A DNA stretch of 64,000 nucleotides from Pseudomonadota bacterium (GTDB lineage: Bacteria; Pseudomonadota; Gammaproteobacteria; Acidiferrobacterales; Acidiferrobacteraceae): NCBI GenBank assembly GCA_021819245.1, contig JAKARI010000011.1:1-64000 (forward strand). The letters are read 5' to 3'. The position numbers and the translations under genes were made by a program. Under the pieces are notes generated by a model that did no database searches, was not told the origin of the DNA, and worked only from the letters and a program-made list of their open reading frames with translations. Within the stretch, counting starts at the first letter, position 1, and each line of letters begins with the position of its first letter. This document shows positions 45,193 to 53,630 of this stretch, piece by piece.

Positions 45193-45886
45193 GACTGGGG
45201 GCAAGGGCGCAGCTTAAAGGTTGCCTGGATACTAGCACACGCGCAGGGGGTGCAGACGAAGGCCCCGGGCCTTACCGGATGCGCGCGCGGACCGTTTAGC
45301 GCGCCCCCGGGATGGCAGGGCCAGGTGCGCCGCAGGTCCCGCCGCCTCAGGCGGAGAAGGGGGGCGTAAGCGCCGGAGAAATCCCCAGCATTTCCTGCCA
45401 GAGAGGCCGACACGAAATGAGCGAGAGGCCCGCGGCGCATGGCCATGCCGGGCATGGGTTCGCATGGCTTTAATCGCCTGTCTGACCCGCAGCCTGGTAA
45501 GGGCGCCGACGACCTTGAATCGCCGCCAAGGGGCGGCGCCTGTGTGACCGGTTGCCGCGCACGCCCTAACACCCTGTCGCGTGGGCCTTGGCCTCAAGCC
45601 CGTGTCCCGAGGAGCCCCGATGGGCTGAGTGCGGGTTCATGCGGGCCTGCGCGCAGGCCCCTGTTGGCGCCTTGTGTATAAGCGGGGGGTTCATACACGC
45701 TTTATCTCTGCATTTTCCAGAAGATAACCATATTTTACAGAATTATTCCTGTTTTTCACCACAAAAGTCATTCATGGCCAGACCCAAACCTTATCCTGCG
45801 GCGCAGGCCTGTCAGCGAATCCTTGACCTTGCTGCCTTTAAGATCTAGTATTCAACTATTCAAGCGAATACGATATTAGGAGACAC
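45193..45886. other. Divergent intergenic region with AT-rich right end
   Basis: Nearly 700 bases between the ArsR-rhodanese and TauE/SafE genes. The left two thirds are GC-rich with chance frames only. About 45690-45880 is clearly AT-richer than its surroundings and should contain the promoter of the transporter gene. Confidence 0.45.
45849..45870. promoter_or_regulatory. Candidate ArsR-type operator
   Basis: TATTC at 45849-45853 faces GAATA at 45866-45870, with a repeated ATTCAA between them, 17 bases ahead of the transporter start. ArsR repressors bind imperfect inverted repeats in AT-rich promoters, so this is a plausible site for the divergent ArsR-rhodanese protein; that link is inference. 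Confidence 0.3.
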
Positions 45887-46657
45887 ATGGATCTAATGAC
45901 TGGTGTTGCCGGGATCATCATGGGCCTTGTGCTGGGCGTCTTTGGCAGCGGCGGTAGCATCATCACGACCCCGGCGCTCATTTATCTCGCCCACCTTCCG
46001 CCCAAATCGGCGATTGCCACAAGTCTTGGGGTCATCGCGATCACCGCAGCCATCGCCACCTTCCAGCAATGGCGCCGCCACAATGTGAATTTCAAGATCA
46101 CGGCCATCTTCAGTCTCTTTAGCGTATCGGGGGCCTATCTGGGCACCCGCCTGGGGGTTCAACTCACGGTGGTGACACAGCTCGTCATCTTTGCCTGCGC
46201 CATGTATGCGGCGGCCTGGAAGATGCTGCAATCGGTGCGGGTGCACAAGTCCGTGGGGGCTGCGGCGGTCGAACCAGTACCCGAGGCGGCAGCGCCAGAC
46301 CTGATGCGGGTCTGTCTTATTGCCGTGGCCGTGGGGGTGCTCGCGGGGCTTGTGGGTGTCGGTGGGGGATTTCTGATCGTCCCCTCGCTCGTACTCTTTT
46401 GTACGCTGCCCATCCGCCAGGCCATTGGCACGTCCCTCGCGATCGTCACACTGAACTCATCCTCGGGCTTCCTGGGGTATGTGGGCCATGTGCCCATAGA
46501 CTACATGCTGGTAGGGGTGTTTTCCTTGCTGGCCGTCGCCGGCAGCATCTTCGGCACGCGCCTTGCGCACAGGCTTGCGCCTGAGCACCTAAAGCGCGTG
46601 TTCGGCGCGTTTCTCATCGTGGCCGCAAGCGCCATTCTCGCCAAAAATCTGCTGTGA
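45887..46657 (+). CDS. TauE/SafE (TSUP) family anion exporter
   Basis: 256 residues with about eight hydrophobic segments in two halves, each opening with the TSUP repeat pattern: GIIMGLVLGVFGSGGSIITTPAL and GVLAGLVGVGGGFLIVPSLV. TAGGAG precedes the ATG at 45887. Members export sulfite, sulfoacetate or other sulfur or organic anions across the inner membrane. The ArsR-rhodanese gene opposite suggests induction by sulfur species. Confidence 0.9.
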   Translation: MDLMTGVAGIIMGLVLGVFGSGGSIITTPALIYLAHLPPKSAIATSLGVIAITAAIATFQQWRRHNVNFKITAIFSLFSVSGAYLGTRLGVQLTVVTQLVIFACAMYAAAWKMLQSVRVHKSVGAAAVEPVPEAAAPDLMRVCLIAVAVGVLAGLVGVGGGFLIVPSLVLFCTLPIRQAIGTSLAIVTLNSSSGFLGYVGHVPIDYMLVGVFSLLAVAGSIFGTRLAHRLAPEHLKRVFGAFLIVAASAILAKNLL

Positions 46658-46967
46658 CGCGCGACCCCATGACGCCTCTTTTCGATAGGCCACGCGGCAT
46701 CCGTTGCGGTCTTAGCCGCGCTGGTGCAAGCGCCCCTCTTAAAGCTCGCGGGCGCGTGCTCTGCACAAGGCCCCATCCCATGCCGGGCCAGCCGGACTTA
46801 CGGGCGCCGGCAGTGCTCATCCATTGCCACGCGGTCGCACAAGCCCTTGGCGTCGCCGTGACGCGCCAAGATAATGCCGCTACACTTGAATCGGACCGTC
46901 CGGACGCACGCCGCACCGGGGTGCCTGCGGACGGTGGCCCTCGATACCAGACACAGGAGCGGGCTTG
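46658..46967. other. Gene-free stretch
   Basis: 310 bases between the exporter gene and the PLP-enzyme gene. No domain-bearing frame was seen; a GGAG lies upstream of the next start. Confidence 0.4.
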
Positions 46968-48140
46968 ATGGGCACCGACAACCGGGGTCTGTCCACACGG
47001 TGCGTCCACGCGGGCGAGGGGTCTGACGCGCACGGCAGTCCGCACACCCCGACATATACCACGACCACCTTTGCCTTCCCGTCGACCGCCGCCTTGCTCG
47101 ATGTGGTGGAGGGGCGCGCCGCCGGGAGCCTCTATACCCGCTACGGATTCAACCCCACTGTGCAAAATCTCGAAGTAAAGCTCGCAAGCCTGGAGAACGC
47201 CGAGGCCGCGCTCGCTTTTTCCTCGGGGATGGGTGCTGAAATGGCGCTCTTTCTGGCCCACGGGCGGCGAGGCATCATCTGCCTTGGGGATGCCTACGGC
47301 GGGACACTGGAGCTCTTGTCGCAACAGTTGCCGCAGCTTGGCATCCGTACGGCACTGGTGCTGGGCCATGAGAGCGCAAGGCTTTCGGAACTTCTGGACG
47401 ATGGCTATGGGCTATTGTTTGCCGAAACGCCCACCAACCCGGTCCTCGAAGTCTTCGACATCAAGGTCCTCGCGGATGCGGCGCACGCGCGTCGCGCCCT
47501 GCTTGCCGTCGACAATACCTTCGCCTCGCCCGTCAACCAGCAGCCGCTGGCCCTCGGGGCGGATCTCGTCGTTCATAGCGCGACAAAATACCTGGGCGGC
47601 CACAGCGATATCACGGCGGGCGCGATCATGGGTGGCCAGGAGCTCATTGCCCCGATATTTGCGTGGCGCAAGAACCTGGGCACGACGCCGGCACCCGAGA
47701 CCTGCGCGCTGCTGGCGCGCAGCCTGCGGACGCTCGTTCTGCGGGTCCGGCAGCAAAACGAGACCGCGCAGCGCATCGCCGAGGCCTTTGCCCACCATCC
47801 GCGTATCCGCCGCGTCCTCTATCCAGGCCTGCCGGATTTTCCTTTCCATGGAAAGGCGGCCCAGCAGATGGCGGGCTTTGGCGGCATGCTGACTATTGAA
47901 GTGGAAGGCGACGCCGCGACCGCCGCGGCGGTGGTGGATAGGTTACGGCTTTTTGCGATCGCGCCCAGCTTAGGTGGCGTGGAAAGCCTGGCCACCCAGC
48001 CGGTAACCACCACCCATCACGGACTAAGTGACGACGAGCGTGCAAGACGCGGCATCACGGGGGCCATGATCCGTCTTTCCGTTGGCATTGAAGACGCTCG
48101 CGATCTCATTGCCGACTTGCGGCAAGCCCTGGATGGCTGA
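46968..48140 (+). CDS. Cys/Met metabolism PLP enzyme (cystathionine gamma-synthase/lyase family)
   Basis: 390 residues from the ATG at 46968. Motifs: TRCVHAGEG at the start, YTRYGFNPTV, SSGMGAEMAL, DNTFASPVNQQPLALGADLV and the PLP-binding Lys in VHSATKYLGGHSDI. The C-terminal SLGGVESLATQP is shared by cystathionine gamma-synthase, cystathionine gamma-lyase, O-acetylhomoserine sulfhydrylase and methionine gamma-lyase, so the reaction is not fixed by sequence alone. The next gene, overlapping by 8 bases, is a cysteine desulfurase, which suggests turnover of cysteine or homocysteine sulfur. Confidence 0.9.
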   Translation: MGTDNRGLSTRCVHAGEGSDAHGSPHTPTYTTTTFAFPSTAALLDVVEGRAAGSLYTRYGFNPTVQNLEVKLASLENAEAALAFSSGMGAEMALFLAHGRRGIICLGDAYGGTLELLSQQLPQLGIRTALVLGHESARLSELLDDGYGLLFAETPTNPVLEVFDIKVLADAAHARRALLAVDNTFASPVNQQPLALGADLVVHSATKYLGGHSDITAGAIMGGQELIAPIFAWRKNLGTTPAPETCALLARSLRTLVLRVRQQNETAQRIAEAFAHHPRIRRVLYPGLPDFPFHGKAAQQMAGFGGMLTIEVEGDAATAAAVVDRLRLFAIAPSLGGVESLATQPVTTTHHGLSDDERARRGITGAMIRLSVGIEDARDLIADLRQALDG

Positions 48141-49272
48141 CCCCATCTACCTCGACTACAACGCTACCACGCCTGTAGCGCCCGAGGTGGTGGAGGCGAT
48201 GTTACCATTTCTGCGCGAGCACTTCGGCAACCCGTCATCTGCTCACCCCTACGGAGCGCGCGCCGCGAAGGCCATCGCCCAGGCCCGCAGGGAGCTTGCT
48301 GGTCTGCTCGGTGCCCAGTCCGAGGAGATTGTGTTTACGGGCTGCGCGACAGAGGCCAATAATCTGGCGCTGCGTGGTGTGGCACAAGCCCTGCGGCACA
48401 AGGGTCGCCACATCGTCACATCCTCGATCGAGCACCCGTCGGTCGCAACCCCATTGCAATGGCTGCGCAGTGAGGGCTGGGATGTCACAGCGCTTCCCGT
48501 GGATAAGTTCGGATGTGTCTTGCCGGAGAATCTTAAGAGGGCCCTGCGCGATGACACGGTGTTGGTCTCGATCATGCACGCCAACAACGAGGTGGGCACG
48601 ATTGAGCCTATTGCCGAATTCGCAGCGATCGCCCATGCGCGCGGCGCGCTCTTTCATGCCGACGCGGCCCAGTCCGTCGGCAAAATCCCCGTCGATGCCG
48701 GTGCCCTTGGTGTGGATCTCCTCACCGTGGCCGGCCACAAGCTCTATGCCCCCAAGGGTATTGGTGCGCTCTATGTGCGGCGCGGGACGCCGCTCCACCC
48801 TGTGCTGATGGGCGCCGGACAGGAGGGCGGGCTGCGCCCGGGCACGGAAAACGTCCCCCATATCGTGGCCCTTGGTGCCGCGGCGGACCTGGCGCGGCGT
48901 CGCTTGCCGGAGTTCGCTCACCGCGTAAGGGCATTGCGCGATAGGCTGCATGCCCGGCTCACAGAGGGCTTTCCCGAGCTGCAGTTGCATGGCCATCCGC
49001 AACACCGATTGCCCAACACCCTTCATGTGTCCTTTCCCGGGTTGGATGGCCGCAGGCTATTGGACGAGGCCCCCGAGATCGCCGCCTCCGTCGGGTCGGC
49101 CTGCCACGAAGGCGGAGAGGCGGTGAGCGGCGTCCTTGCGGCTATGGCATTAAGCGATTCAGAGGCGCGGGGCGCGGTCCGGCTTTCACTCGGTATTCCC
49201 ACAAAGGAAGACGACATTGATCGCGCCGCTGCCCTTCTGATCCGCGCAGCCCGCGGCCTGCAACGACGGTAG
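48133..49272 (+). CDS. Cysteine desulfurase (NifS/IscS-like)
   Basis: 379 residues from the ATG at 48133, inside the end of the previous gene. Motifs: YLDYNATTPVAPEV, FGNPSSAHPYGARA, FTGCATEANNLAL, HANNEVGTIEPI, the PLP Lys in VAGHKLYAPKGIGALY, and the catalytic Cys in SVGSACHEGGEAVSG. The short loop around the Cys and the lack of a conserved IscS C-terminus point to a NifS-type enzyme. It releases cysteine sulfur as a persulfide for iron-sulfur clusters or other acceptors. No isc or suf genes are adjacent. Confidence 0.92.
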   Translation: MADPIYLDYNATTPVAPEVVEAMLPFLREHFGNPSSAHPYGARAAKAIAQARRELAGLLGAQSEEIVFTGCATEANNLALRGVAQALRHKGRHIVTSSIEHPSVATPLQWLRSEGWDVTALPVDKFGCVLPENLKRALRDDTVLVSIMHANNEVGTIEPIAEFAAIAHARGALFHADAAQSVGKIPVDAGALGVDLLTVAGHKLYAPKGIGALYVRRGTPLHPVLMGAGQEGGLRPGTENVPHIVALGAAADLARRRLPEFAHRVRALRDRLHARLTEGFPELQLHGHPQHRLPNTLHVSFPGLDGRRLLDEAPEIAASVGSACHEGGEAVSGVLAAMALSDSEARGAVRLSLGIPTKEDDIDRAAALLIRAARGLQRR

Positions 49273-49477
49273 GCCTCTGTCGCGCCCACGACGGGCCGAG
49301 GTACGAGAGGGTTCGTCCCCTTATCCTTAAAAGATCGATCCCTCGGCTTTGGGGTTGTGTATGTCAAGTTGTGCACATTCCTTCCTGGTATGAGGGGGGA
49401 TTTCATCAGGCGGCCTGCTTTTAAGGCGCTCGCGGCGCTGTTCTTTCAGAAGCCCCCTATTGAGGGTGCGGTTATCC

Positions 49478-50695
49478 TTAAAGCCACATCTCGTGGGTCT
49501 CGACACACAGGGCGCGCACAGGCCTTAACGCACGATTTCTGCGTGAGGGAAGATCCGGACCACGCGGGTGCGGCGCGTGATCTCCTCGTTCAACCGCTCG
49601 CGCCTGTTCGTGCTCTTTGAGATGCTCGTGGTGGGCCCGGGGGAGACGGGTGAAGGTCAAGGTCACTCCGACAGGGTCCTCGACCCCGTTCGTGAGTTGG
49701 GGGTATTTCGTAGACCCCTTAGGTTAAGCCAGGCGGCCGGATCCCGTTGGGCCTCCGTGAGATCCCGCAGGTCTTGAGCCTACGCATCCTGCGGGCAGTC
49801 GTCATCGGCCTTGCGGGGCAGGTAATCCGGCGCATGGCGAAGGACGTGGACGGAGCACCGTTGCCAGGCGGCCTCCGTCAGCACCTCGGCGATGGCTTTT
49901 TTACGACCCGCGTGGTCGTCTTAAAGACCGCGAACTCGACCCCGTGCAGGCCGCGGTCCCTTAAAGCGCGTGAGGACGTCTTTCCCGAACGACTGGCTCT
50001 CGCGGCAGGCGAGATCGACGGCCAGGACTTCCCGGCGCCCGCCCTCATGGATACCGATCGCGATCAGACCGCCTGGGAGCGAATGACCCCGGCCTCCCGG
50101 ACACCCCGTAGCGGGCATCGAGGATGAGAGAGGGGTAAATCTCTTCGAGGCGCCGCTCGGCAAAGGCCGTCAGGGCCTCGTCGAGACCCTTGTTGATCGT
50201 GCCGATACGAGACGCCGAGACGCTGTGGCCGCAGAGCTCCTCGGTGATGGCTTTCCCCTTGCGCGTGGACACGCCCTGCACATCCCTCTCGGCCAGCGCC
50301 GCCACAAACGCCTTCTCCGAGCGCTGGTAGCGTTCAAAGAGGGCGGTCTGACACTGGCCGTTCCGATCCCGCGGCACCCGCGGTGCGAGCGTGCCGATGC
50401 GGGTGACAAGGCCCGCGCCCCGAGTGGCCGGCCCGGTGGCCTAAGGCGGCCTTCCTCACGTTCATGGGGGCCGGCCCCAGAAACCCGGCCCTCTCGGCCT
50501 TAAAGGACCTCCTGTAAGGGCCTCTTTCCTCAAGGACTTCATGAGGTCCTGGTCCTCGGTCACAAGGGCCTTGAGGTCGATCGGGTGGGCGCTATGCCTT
50601 CTTGCCGTCCTGGTCGGGTCCCTCCTATGGGATGGGGTGGAGTTCGCCATCCCCCTCATACCATGACCGCTGGCGCCGTCCAAGAATTTGCCCAT
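49478..50695 (-). pseudogene. IS256-family (mutator-type) transposase remnant
   Basis: Pieces in different frames line up with one IS256 transposase. From the 5' side: IDLKALVTEDQDLMKSL; then PRDRNGQCQTALFERYQRS, KAITEELCGHSVSAS, INKGLDEALTAFAERRLEE and SLILDARY (first catalytic Asp); then GRREVLAVDLACRES; then KKAIAEVLTEAAWQRC and DYLPRKADDD followed by a stop; then FTRLPRAHHEHLKEH to VETHEMWL. The segment where the second catalytic Asp should lie reads FKTTTRV, so it is lost. Frameshifts and stops make it dead. A TGTCAAGTTGTGCACA sequence at 49362-49377 may be one old IS end; no matching opposite end was found. Confidence 0.88.
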
Positions 50696-50740
50696 ACGTC
50701 AGTGCACTATCGCTGAGGCGCTCCCAAAAAACGATACGCG

Positions 50741-50884
50741 ATGGCAAAGCGCATCACAGAAGGTATTCAGGTGGAAACGGGCTCGGGCACTGTCTTCGCA
50801 GACAGCGGGCTTCCGAGAGCCAAAAGGCCCAAGATCAAGTCAGGCCGCGTAATCGAGATCGCTCGCGCCGAGATCGTGCGCTAA
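50741..50884 (+). pseudogene. Truncated HigA/XRE-type antitoxin fragment
   Basis: A 47-codon frame starting MAKRITEGIQVETGSGTVFA. The phrase ETGSGTVFADSGLPRAK resembles the GSGNVFADLGLPxAE opening of HigA-like XRE antitoxins, but the frame stops after IEIARAEIVR, before any helix-turn-helix. It is probably the cut-off start of an antitoxin gene. It lies just upstream, on the + strand, of the oppositely oriented VapC gene and next to the IS256 remnant that may have broken it. Confidence 0.5.
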
Positions 50885-50977
50885 CAACGGCTCTATAGCC
50901 TATGTGCTTGTACCAAAAAACACGGCTTTACCTCATCACCAGCAGGCTAGCCGTCAGCGGCCCGATTATGGTGATTA

Positions 50978-51394
50978 TCAGGTTACGTCGACAATCTTAA
51001 GCCCGGCCTTGCGCGCGGCCGCAAGTTGCCTATGATCAGCCGACACAAAGCGGTCTGCCTCGACCCGGACAGCGCAGGCCACATGCAGCGCGTCCATGGC
51101 CCGAAGTGGGTTGGCCTCCAGCAGTGAAACTCCTGCGGCTAAGACATCCGGCGTCAGTTGGCAGATATCGATATCCGCCAGATCCGTCATCACGTTCCCC
51201 TTCAGCGTCCGATAATCTGCTTTGGTGATCTTCTTCTCTCGCACAAGGCGGGCTAACGTGGAAATGATTTCCGGTAGACAAATGACGCAAACGGCTAGGC
51301 TATCGGCCTGTTGGCACAACTCGCCCACTTTGGCAGACCCGGTTTCCGCTACATAGCGCTTTGCCAAAGCGGAGGTGTCCAGGAACACCCTCAC
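50978..51394 (-). CDS. vapC: VapC-family PIN-domain toxin
   Basis: 138 residues. PIN acidic residues are visible: Asp6 in VFLDTSALAKRY, the Glu in CLPEIISTL, and the Asp residues in RAMDALHVA and FVSADHRQ. Such toxins are Mg-dependent ribonucleases cutting tRNA or rRNA. Its ATG overlaps the antitoxin stop by 4 bases, the classic antitoxin-first order. Confidence 0.92.
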   Translation of the reverse strand: MRVFLDTSALAKRYVAETGSAKVGELCQQADSLAVCVICLPEIISTLARLVREKKITKADYRTLKGNVMTDLADIDICQLTPDVLAAGVSLLEANPLRAMDALHVACAVRVEADRFVSADHRQLAAARKAGLKIVDVT

Positions 51395-51615
51395 GCCAAT
51401 TCATCCCGATCGGCCAGTATCTCGAGACCCAGCGACAAGCCCTTAATCGTCAGTGGCGTCCTGTGTTGTTTCCACGAGAGAACCTCCGAGCGCACAGGGA
51501 CAATTTCGGCGATGGGCCTGCCATTGCGGAAAACGCGCACGGTGGACCCGCCTTCAACGGCATCAAAATAGTCCTTGACGTGATTGCGCAATTCGGTGAG
51601 CGTGGTCTCCTTCAT
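51391..51615 (-). CDS. vapB: Phd/YefM-type antitoxin of VapC
   Basis: 74 residues from the ATG at 51615, with AGGAGG six bases upstream; the longer in-frame start is unlikely. MKETTLTELRNHVKDYFDAVEGGSTVRVFRNGRPIAEIVP matches the Phd/YefM DNA-binding fold (opening strand, helix, then VxRxGxPIAxIVP). The C-terminus should wrap the VapC toxin. It probably represses its own promoter through the palindrome at 51625-51652. Confidence 0.9.
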   Translation of the reverse strand: MKETTLTELRNHVKDYFDAVEGGSTVRVFRNGRPIAEIVPVRSEVLSWKQHRTPLTIKGLSLGLEILADRDELA

Positions 51616-51624
51616 GGCCCCTCC

Positions 51625-51652
51625 TGTACATATATGGACATAATTATGTACA
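51625..51652. promoter_or_regulatory. Operator palindrome of vapBC
   Basis: TGTACATA (51625-51632) is the exact inverted repeat of TATGTACA (51645-51652), with a 12-base spacer, ending ten bases before the antitoxin ATG. It covers the -10 box, as expected for autorepression by a Phd-type antitoxin. Confidence 0.65.
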
Positions 51653-51672
51653 GTAGCGAAGGACGATGTCAA
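51643..51672 (-). promoter_or_regulatory. Promoter of vapBC
   Basis: Read on the minus strand: TTGACA at 51672-51667 and CATAAT at 51648-51643, 18 bases apart, about 28 bases ahead of the antitoxin start and overlapping the palindrome. Confidence 0.6.
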
Positions 51673-52236
51673 CGGGCATCCACTGGACGCCCCTCAAGAA
51701 TTCCCGCCATCCAGGCCCGCCGCCCGTGCCGAGCTCGATGCCTTGACCACCAAACGCCCTATGCACAGCCTGTTGCGAAATGGAATCGGAATGCAAAATA
51801 CCTGCGCGTATATCGCGCGGGCTATCGTGTAGGTAGTCGGCACCATGCGGTGTCGCACGCGCATTCTTCTTGTGGTTCAATACGTTAGATTCGTTCACTT
51901 TGCGACATTTTACCCCGGTACAGGCCGAGCTCACCCGGCGCCGTGCTCGACCTTATAATAACCTGGGCCGTTCCTATTGCCGGAAAAACTGAGCGCTGCA
52001 CGACGGTCGCCCGCGCGGGGCCCGCATCGGCGATAGCTTTCTGCAGAGCTTGGCCACGCTATTGCAGGTTAGAGCCAGGGCTGTCATCAAGAATACGGGG
52101 CCGCTCGGTCGCTATCATCCTGCCTCCTCGTTGGACTGTTCCCGCGATGTCACCAGTCCTAGCAAATGTTATATTTTAAGGGTTCCTGTGCACCGAAGTC
52201 CTAGTGTACGCGGGAAATCATCTTGGAGGCTGAGCC
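51673..52236. other. Gene-poor spacer with one repeat copy
   Basis: About 560 bases between vapBC and mntA. No complete gene was recognised. It carries the left copy (52037-52098) of the direct repeat described separately. The part near 52140-52235 is AT-richer and probably has the mntA-hepT promoter; TTGGAGG sits close to the mntA start. Confidence 0.45.
52037..52098. repeat. Direct repeat, left copy
   Basis: This ~60-base sequence recurs at 55457-55518 in the same orientation with 7 differences over 58 compared bases. On the minus strand both copies encode a similar peptide (MTALALTCNSVAKLCRK here), so they may be fragments of the 3' end of one lost gene, perhaps a transposase. Confidence 0.75.
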
Positions 52237-52527
52237 ATGAACAAAGAGCGTGTGCTTGAGCTGCTGAGCCGCAGCAAGCCCGAGTTGCAGGCCCGTTTCG
52301 GCGTGACTCGGCTGGCTTTGTTCGGCTCGACCGCCCGCGATACCGCGACCGCGAGCAGCGACGTCGATGTGTTGGTGGCCTTTGACGGCCCAGCCACCTC
52401 CAAGCGCTATTTTGGGGTGCAGTTTTATCTTGAGGACCTGCTCGGCTGTCCGGTTGATCTGGTGACGGAAAAGGCGCTTCGTCCGGAACTGCGTCCTTAC
52501 ATCGATCGCGAGCGGGTCAATGTCTGA
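52237..52527 (+). CDS. mntA: MntA-like minimal nucleotidyltransferase antitoxin
   Basis: 96 residues from the ATG at 52237. It has the nucleotidyltransferase motif LFGSTARDTATASSDVDVLV (GS, then DxD) and a CPVDLVTEKAL strand with a third Asp. In MntA-HepT (type VII) systems this protein AMPylates and so silences the HEPN toxin. The hepT start lies 8 bases inside its end. Confidence 0.92.
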   Translation: MNKERVLELLSRSKPELQARFGVTRLALFGSTARDTATASSDVDVLVAFDGPATSKRYFGVQFYLEDLLGCPVDLVTEKALRPELRPYIDRERVNV

Positions 52528-52876
52528 CCCCGGTCAGCGTGAGTGGCGCCTCTATCTTGATGACATGGTCGATTTTGCAGGAAAGGTGCTCGCCTACACG
52601 GACGGAATCGACCAAGCTGGCTTCGTGGCGAACGGGATCATTTACGATGCCACGCTGCGCAACCTGGAGCTGATCGGCGAGGCGGCCACCCATATCCCGG
52701 ACACAATCCGGACCGCCCATCCCGATATCCCCTGGCGCATGATCGTCGCCACCCGCAACCGTCTCATTCACGGTTATGTCGGTATCGACGACGATACCCT
52801 ATGGAGCATAATTCGGGACGACATACCTGAACTGCTGCTGCGGCTCAAGGCGATGAGGAACGAGTCGCAATCATGA
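52520..52876 (+). CDS. hepT: HepT-like HEPN ribonuclease toxin
   Basis: 118 residues of all-helical HEPN fold with the catalytic RX4HXY motif in ATRNRLIHGYVG. The Tyr of that motif is the AMPylation target in studied pairs. Preceding helices contain YDATLRNLELIGEAATHIP, the usual HepT phrase. HEPN toxins cut RNA. It overlaps mntA by 8 bases, as expected for a co-translated pair. Confidence 0.93.
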   Translation: MSDPGQREWRLYLDDMVDFAGKVLAYTDGIDQAGFVANGIIYDATLRNLELIGEAATHIPDTIRTAHPDIPWRMIVATRNRLIHGYVGIDDDTLWSIIRDDIPELLLRLKAMRNESQS

Positions 52877-52897
52877 CACTTTGTTGGGATAGGTGGG

Positions 52898-53261
52898 ATG
52901 GTCAGACGCTTACGGGCCATCGAGCTTGCCGCCTGGGCGGATGTTTTCATCCTGATGGGGTTTCTCGCGGTCATGATTTCCCGGCACCCAGCGGAGCTCC
53001 GCGAAGCGGCCCGGAAGGTGTCCGGCACGACAGGGAATCGTCCGGCCCAGTCGGGCGAATTCCTCGAACATTGGCTCACCCGCGTGATTACTGGGGGGTC
53101 CTCATTACGATCGCAATCGCCGTTCGCTTTGCTGCGCCCCGGGCCCTCGGAGCCGTGGCGACGGTGTGCACGGGGCCCTGCTGGCCTTCCTCGGGTGGAT
53201 GTACCGGAGGCACCCTCGCGATTTCAGGGCGGCCATCCGCAAGACGTTCCGGCGCCGCTAA
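52898..53261 (+). pseudogene. Frameshifted small membrane protein
   Basis: Three frames join into one sensible protein: RRLRAIELAAWADVFILMGF to VTGGs at a six-G run near 53092-53097, then GVLITIAIAVRFAAPRALGA, then after a second shift near 53160-53172 ALLAFLGWMYRRHPRDF and KTFRRR with a stop. The two phrases MISRHPAELREAARK and MYRRHPRDFRAAIRK look like repeats following hydrophobic segments. The protein is not recognised. It probably decayed in place after hepT. Confidence 0.45.
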
Positions 53262-53630
53262 ACCCACTCGGTCTGCGCAGTATGCGGGCACTCCCGGGGA
53301 AACGGCCTTTCGGGCCGCGCCCTATATCAATCCGTATTGCACTAGCCAATGACCGATGCAGCGTTGCCGCAATGGACTGATTGAGTTCATTCATTGACCC
53401 CATCCGGCAAGCGGTGTCCGGCGTCGATGCAACAAGGGATCGCCGCACAGCCACGCTTGCGCGCACGGCAAGACCGATTACGCCAGCAGGGGCTCCTGAA
53501 ACGCTCCGGAATACCAGCCAGCGCGCCAGACTCTTCACATTCTCTTTACGATCGACCTCCTTCTGGTGACCGCCTAGGTGTCGTCCCGTCAGCCCCTTCG
53601 GCGCGCACCGATCTGTTTAAATCGTGCCGC
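53262..53630. other. Gene-free stretch
   Basis: About 370 bases between the decayed membrane-protein gene and the end of the DUF4143 ATPase gene. Short overlapping frames only; nothing recognised. Confidence 0.4.
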
